The notes below the pieces were generated by a model. The model was not told the DNA's origin and did not search any database. It was given only the letters and a program-made list of their open reading frames with translations. Both the position numbers and the translations under genes were made by a program. Shown in pieces: positions 21,368 to 25,142 of a stretch of 25,142 nt of DNA (position 1 is its first letter; every line of letters starts with the position of its first letter). This DNA comes from 2-12-FULL-42-15 sp964196565 (lineage in GTDB: Bacteria > Pseudomonadota > Gammaproteobacteria > Coxiellales > Coxiellaceae): positions 1 through 25,142 of the forward strand of contig CAXMUH010000119.1 in NCBI GenBank assembly GCA_964196565.1. Direction: 5' to 3'.

Positions 21368-22899
21368 AACGACGACATCTAAAACAATTAAAAATTAAAA
21401 AAAATAATTTTGGCGGCTCAAGTTCAGCCGACAGTTGGTCGACTACCAATGACTGTGGTGAAATTGAATCAATTAATCCGGCAACCGAAAAATTGATTGC
21501 GAAAGTCTATAACTGCAATTCAGATGATTATTCCAATGTTATCAAAGCCGCGAAAAAAAACTTTCAGAGCTGGCGCCAAGTGCCAGCTCCTAAGCGTGGA
21601 GAAATTGTGCGTCAAATTGGTAATGCGTTACGCCTTTATAAAGAAGCGCTCGCAACACTTGTTGCCGCTGAAATGGGAAAATCATTGCAGGAAGGTTTAG
21701 GTGAAGTACAAGAAATGATTGATATGGCGGACTTGGCGGTTGGGCAATCGCGCATGCTTTATGGCAAAACCATGCATTCAGAGCGAGCTCGACACCGCAT
21801 GTATGAGCAATGGCAGCCGTTAGGAGTTGTTGGTGTCGTCACTGCATTTAATTTTCCTGTTGCGGTATGGGCCTGGAATGCATTTTTAGCGATAATTTGT
21901 GGCAACACCGTGGTGTGGAAACCTTCATCAAAAACCCCGCGGTGCTCTATTGCCATGCAACATATTTGTGAGTTTGTGATGGCAGACGATAATCTTGAAG
22001 GGATTTTTAATTTATTTATCACTAAAGACAGAAAACTAAGCGATCAATTAATCCAAGATAAACGTGTTGCTTTAATTTCATTTACCGGATCTTCACACGT
22101 TGGCCGACATGTGAGTGAAACCGTTTCAAAACGAATGGGTAAGTGCTTGCTCGAATGCAGCGGTAATAATGCGGTTATTATAGATGAAACAGCTGACTTA
22201 ACGCTAGCGGTTCCAGCTGTGGTCTTTGGTGCAATCGGCACAGCAGGACAGCGCTGCACCTCCGCTCGACGTTTGATCATACACGAATCAATCTATGCAG
22301 ATGTAATTAACCAACTGATTAGTGCTTATCAAAAAGTAACGATTGGCGATCCACTGGATAAATCCAATTTAATGGGGCCTCTTATTGATGAACAAGCCGT
22401 CAATCAGTTCGATAAAGCCGTCAATGATGCGACTCATGCGGGTGGTAAAGTTTTATTTGGTGGCGAGCGTATCAATGGCACCGGCTATTTTGTCGAACCG
22501 ACCATCATCAAAGCACAAAACGACTGGCCCATCGTCCAAAACGAAACGTTTGCCCCTATTTTATATGTCATGTCCTATCAATCTTTTGATGAAGCGATTG
22601 CGATGCAAAATAATGTCTGCCAAGGTCTATCTTCTGCTTTATTTAGCGATAATCTGGCACATGCAGAACAATTTCTAAGTAGCATGGGCTCTGACTGCGG
22701 TATCGCTAATGTGAATATAGGCACTTCGGGTGCTGAAATTGGTGGAGCTTTTGGCGGAGAAAAAGAAACGGGCGGCGGACGTGAAGCCGGCAGTGACGCT
22801 TGGAAAACCTACATGCGTCGTCAAACCAATACCATTAATTGGAGCACGGATTTAACTTTAGCCCAAGATGTACAATTTAATCTTTTCGAGAAGAAATAG
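21364..22899 (+). CDS. Aminoadipate-semialdehyde / piperideine-6-carboxylate dehydrogenase (ALDH7 type)
   Basis: A 511-aa NAD-dependent aldehyde dehydrogenase that would oxidise L-2-aminoadipate 6-semialdehyde (in equilibrium with piperideine-6-carboxylate) to L-2-aminoadipate in lysine breakdown. Catalytic Cys298 lies in GTAGQRCTSARR, general-base Glu264 in LLECSGNNA, and Asn163 in FNFPVAVWAWN. ALDH7 hallmarks are the FNFPVAVWAWN block, ESINPA near residue 35, and the C-terminal GAEIGGAFGGEKETGGGREA followed by GSDAWKTYMRRQTNTIN. The usual LELGGNN is LECSGNN here; the Glu is kept. It starts inside the stop of the previous gene (4-bp overlap) and so is translationally coupled. It converges on the MFS gene, with a palindromic element between. 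Confidence 0.93.
   Translation: MKRRHLKQLKIKKNNFGGSSSADSWSTTNDCGEIESINPATEKLIAKVYNCNSDDYSNVIKAAKKNFQSWRQVPAPKRGEIVRQIGNALRLYKEALATLVAAEMGKSLQEGLGEVQEMIDMADLAVGQSRMLYGKTMHSERARHRMYEQWQPLGVVGVVTAFNFPVAVWAWNAFLAIICGNTVVWKPSSKTPRCSIAMQHICEFVMADDNLEGIFNLFITKDRKLSDQLIQDKRVALISFTGSSHVGRHVSETVSKRMGKCLLECSGNNAVIIDETADLTLAVPAVVFGAIGTAGQRCTSARRLIIHESIYADVINQLISAYQKVTIGDPLDKSNLMGPLIDEQAVNQFDKAVNDATHAGGKVLFGGERINGTGYFVEPTIIKAQNDWPIVQNETFAPILYVMSYQSFDEAIAMQNNVCQGLSSALFSDNLAHAEQFLSSMGSDCGIANVNIGTSGAEIGGAFGGEKETGGGREAGSDAWKTYMRRQTNTINWSTDLTLAQDVQFNLFEKK
22884..22898. repeat. 15-bp direct repeat, left copy (end of the ALDH gene)
   Basis: tttcgagaagaaata, identical to 23057-23071 and 173 bp apart. The two copies lie 25 and 21 bp outside the palindromic element 22924-23035. 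Confidence 0.8.
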
Positions 22900-22923
22900 G
22901 TGTATCTACTGGCACCATCAGAA

Positions 22924-23035
22924 GTAGCCCGGACGACTTGTCGGCCGGGAAGCATTATGCAAAGCATGATTCCAACTTTCTGAGTCGCGCTTCGCGCAAC
23001 ATTCCCGGCCAAAAATAAATTTTTGTCCGGGCTAC
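22924..23035. repeat. Nested inverted-repeat element between ALDH and MFS genes
   Basis: Outer arms GTAGCCCGGAC (22924-22934) and GTCCGGGCTAC (23025-23035) are perfect, as are inner arms GGCCGGGAA (22943-22951) and TTCCCGGCC (23002-23010). A small GCGCTTCGCGC-like hairpin sits near 22987-22997. Together they fold the 112 bp into a long branched hairpin. The GC-rich arms in an AT-rich genome suggest a mobile palindromic repeat of REP/MITE style, which also separates two converging genes. Confidence 0.7.
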
Positions 23036-23037
23036 AA

Positions 23038-24234
23038 CTACGCATTATCAACTTCCTTTCGAGAAGAAATAACCAAGACACAACACAATATTCCTAAAAC
23101 CAAATACACACCGCCTAGTAGCATAATCGGTTTGGCGTGGAATAATGTCAGCAAATAACTGACCGCGGATGATATTACCATAATAATAGCGCCAAGCAAT
23201 GCTGCTGCCGTGCCTGCGTTTTTTGCAAACGGTGATAAACATAATGAGGTGGCAGTCGGCATGATTAATCGCAATCCATAAACATACAGCATAGTCGAAA
23301 AGAGTATCATGCTAATGGGTGTAAATTCGGTAAAAACCCCCACCAGCATGATGACTCCGGAAACTGACATAAGCCAGCTGCCTTTTTCAACGATCTTATG
23401 TAATGTTTTGGTTTTAAGCTCATAATGCATGCTCACGGTACCTATAATATAAGCCGCGACAATAAATAATGTTAACCAACCATAGTCTTTGGCGCTCATC
23501 AAAAAATGTTGCTGAAAAATAAACGTGCCCAATTGAAGATAAGCGACCAAACCCGAAAATGATAAACCAACCACACATGCGTATAACATAAAGTGGCGGT
23601 CTGCTACCAACAAGCCGTAATGTTTAACGTTTACTAATAGCGAGCGATTCGCTTTAGTTTGTTTGTTAGTCTCAGGCAAATAAAATAAAAATAGCCCTAA
23701 ACACACAAATCCCAACACGATTAACACGATAAAATCACTGCGCCAGCCAAACCAAGTTAACAGATATCCGCCCAATAACGGCGCTGCAAATAATCCCAAG
23801 GTTAATACCAATGTTTGTGTAGCACACACTTTGGCAAGGGCGTTGTCCTTAAATAAATCACGTGCAATCGCACGTGAAATGACAACGCCTACACCTGCCC
23901 CACAACCCATAATAAATCGCGCCAAGTCTAATTCTGTAATACTACTCACCTTATATGCCAGACTGCTACCAAAAATAAAAATTAAAAATCCAAATAATAA
24001 AACTAAACGCCGCCCATAGCGATCTGAAAGCGGTCCATAAAATAACTGCGATAATCCAAAACCTAAAGTAAATAAGGAAATCGTTAATCCAATTTGACCC
24101 GAGTTAGATTGCAATTCATGTTGAATGGTCGGTAATGCCGGAATATAAATATCAAAAGCCACTCTTCCTACCAAAACCATAAGGCACAGTTGAATAATAA
24201 TAAGTGCCTGACTTCGCTGTTCTACCCTACGCAT
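23038..24234 (-). CDS. MFS transporter, Bcr/CflA (DHA1) type
   Basis: A 398-aa inner-membrane transporter with 12 predicted helices, normally a proton-driven exporter. Motif D1 appears as AFDIYIPALPTI and motif A as FYGPLSDRYGRRLVL between helices 2 and 3, with GCGAGVGVVISRAIARDL as motif C/B-like sequence and PLLGGYLLTWFGWRSDF typical of Bcr/CflA. It starts at ATG 24234, whose first base is the last base of the opine-dehydrogenase stop (TAATG), so the two are made together; this points to the opine or a related amino-acid conjugate as cargo, though the family is best known for drug and sugar-phosphate-like export. The last codons contain the right copy of the 15-bp repeat shared with the ALDH gene end. 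Confidence 0.9.
   Translation of the reverse strand: MRRVEQRSQALIIIQLCLMVLVGRVAFDIYIPALPTIQHELQSNSGQIGLTISLFTLGFGLSQLFYGPLSDRYGRRLVLLFGFLIFIFGSSLAYKVSSITELDLARFIMGCGAGVGVVISRAIARDLFKDNALAKVCATQTLVLTLGLFAAPLLGGYLLTWFGWRSDFIVLIVLGFVCLGLFLFYLPETNKQTKANRSLLVNVKHYGLLVADRHFMLYACVVGLSFSGLVAYLQLGTFIFQQHFLMSAKDYGWLTLFIVAAYIIGTVSMHYELKTKTLHKIVEKGSWLMSVSGVIMLVGVFTEFTPISMILFSTMLYVYGLRLIMPTATSLCLSPFAKNAGTAAALLGAIIMVISSAVSYLLTLFHAKPIMLLGGVYLVLGILCCVLVISSRKEVDNA
23057..23071. repeat. 15-bp direct repeat, right copy (3' end of the MFS gene)
   Basis: tttcgagaagaaata, identical to 22884-22898. On minus it encodes ISSRK near the MFS C-terminus. Confidence 0.8.
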
Positions 24235-25142
24235 TATGCTGCTCGTGCTATGGATTTAATTTCACAAACCAGACCTGCTCTCAAATGGCTGTTTTCTTCA
24301 ACATTTGGTGTTTCATGCCCACTCAATAAGCGATCGCTTAATTCAATGGTTGCACTGACAAGAGGGGCCGCAACCGAAAACTGTTTGGCCAATTCTCGCA
24401 ATGGCACCAAACCATAGTAAACACCTTCAGTTAAGTAACGGGTATTAAGTGCTTGTGGTGCGCCAATTGTTTTTGATGCATGAATATCATTATGGCGTAT
24501 CCAATGCCAGAAATCTGTAGCACCACCGGTTTGGTTTTTGTAAAAAATATTTAGCATAATTTCTTCTAACGGATAAGCGTGCACATCCATCTTTTTGGCG
24601 ATGGCTAAACGTTCTTGATCGAGCTCTTTAATAAATCGCATCACCGCATCGGTTAAGCCATCATGATATAGACTCCAGCTATTACCTTGGTTAGCATCAA
24701 TTCGAGCTGCACTGAATAACATTAATGGCACATGTAATATTGGGCCAACATTATTCATACTCGTGGATAAAATGCTATTGGCAATGCTCAGGTTCGAAAG
24801 CGCGGCACTGACGGCATCAATAAACTGGCTGGCTTTATAACTGGGATAGGTCGCAATCGGTACTTCGTCTTTTGTCGCCAATATTTCTACGCTGCCATAT
24901 TCATGGCTTCGTGACGCATGAATTGCCGACATGGATTCCACAACCGTCACATCACGTAACTGAGGTTGCGATCGTAATGCGGCTAACATACGCATCGCAC
25001 CAAAGTACGAGGAAAAATACAGATATTGCCCACTCTGCACAAATGGCAGCATCTCATCTACGACTTTGGCGTGATAGGTTGCAGGAAGCGTGCAAAATAC
25101 AATATCAGCGTGGCGCATCGCGACTTTCACATCGCTACTATA
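24234..25142 (-). CDS. Octopine/nopaline-type opine dehydrogenase, 5' end cut by the window
   Basis: The frame stays open to the window edge (codons Y-S-S-D precede the GTG at 25130), so that GTG is not the true start and the N-terminal glycine-rich nucleotide-binding loop lies outside. The 303 visible residues begin late in the Rossmann domain (ADIVFCTLPATYHAKVVDEM). The C-terminal half matches the octopine/nopaline dehydrogenase helical domain: NNVGPILHVPLML, the SLYHDGLTDAVMRFIKELDQ segment with the His-Asp of the family, AIAKKMDV, YYGLVPLRELAKQF and LSDRLLSG. These enzymes reductively condense an amino acid with a 2-oxo acid, forming N-carboxyalkyl amino acids (opines), or run in reverse. 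It is coupled by a 1-base overlap to an MFS transporter. The substrate is unknown; the convergent lysine-type operon makes lysine a candidate. Confidence 0.88.
   Translation of the reverse strand, partial: YSSDVKVAMRHADIVFCTLPATYHAKVVDEMLPFVQSGQYLYFSSYFGAMRMLAALRSQPQLRDVTVVESMSAIHASRSHEYGSVEILATKDEVPIATYPSYKASQFIDAVSAALSNLSIANSILSTSMNNVGPILHVPLMLFSAARIDANQGNSWSLYHDGLTDAVMRFIKELDQERLAIAKKMDVHAYPLEEIMLNIFYKNQTGGATDFWHWIRHNDIHASKTIGAPQALNTRYLTEGVYYGLVPLRELAKQFSVAAPLVSATIELSDRLLSGHETPNVEENSHLRAGLVCEIKSIARAA

Noticed and set aside
25128..25130. GTG as the start of the opine dehydrogenase
   Set aside because: The frame is open to the window edge and the Rossmann glycine motif is missing, so the gene begins outside the window.

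Overview
The window looks like a chromosomal piece of an AT-rich gammaproteobacterium, most likely a host-associated member of the Legionellales (Legionella / Coxiella / Aquicella / Berkiella-like). The order gatCAB <> mreBCD - yhdP - tldD and the pairing of hupB, tRNA-Val, tRNA-Asp and ppiD are gammaproteobacterial. The two large orphan proteins, the F-box-like N-terminus, the helical repeats and the many palindromic intergenic repeats resemble amoeba- or host-associated Legionellales. The genus is an inference; no marker gene in the window fixes it.

Layout. (1) 1-3904, minus-strand backbone: the 5' part of ppiD (1-598), tRNA-Asp and tRNA-Val (3295-3458) and hupB (3620-3904). About 2.7 kb of accessory DNA is wedged between ppiD and the tRNAs: a small basic/proline-rich protein, an AraC-type regulator divergent from a small secreted protein, and a dense patch of palindromes and 77-bp direct repeats behind tRNA-Asp. 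(2) 4125-12048, minus strand: mreB-mreC-mreD (cell shape), yhdP (AsmA-like envelope phospholipid transport) and tldD (metalloprotease), closely packed or overlapping. mreC seems to start at a non-AUG codon (AUC) behind a strong Shine-Dalgarno. (3) 12210-15418, plus strand: gatC-gatA-gatB, the tRNA-dependent amidotransferase that makes Gln-tRNA(Gln) and/or Asn-tRNA(Asn). (4) 15419-20076, accessory: a 2.9-kb cassette bounded by 44-bp perfect direct repeats and carrying a 788-aa effector-like membrane protein; a HigB/Gp49-type toxin gene broken by an in-frame stop, next to an intact XRE antitoxin; and a 313-aa protein with an F-box-like start and about four 36-aa helical repeats. (5) 20270-25142, lysine/opine-type metabolism: on plus, a two-gene unit of a saccharopine-dehydrogenase/lysine-6-dehydrogenase family enzyme and an ALDH7-type aminoadipate-semialdehyde dehydrogenase; converging on minus, a translationally coupled pair of an octopine/nopaline-type opine dehydrogenase (cut by the window edge) and a Bcr/CflA-type MFS transporter.

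How they may work together. The first half is housekeeping (envelope growth, protein folding, nucleoid, translation). The right end could be one functional block: saccharopine is itself an opine of lysine and 2-oxoglutarate, so the opine dehydrogenase, saccharopine-type dehydrogenase and semialdehyde dehydrogenase could form a lysine-to-aminoadipate route with a transporter. The alternative is an opine export (metallophore-like) module beside an unrelated lysine catabolic pair. No CRISPR array, rRNA, integrase or intact insertion sequence was seen.
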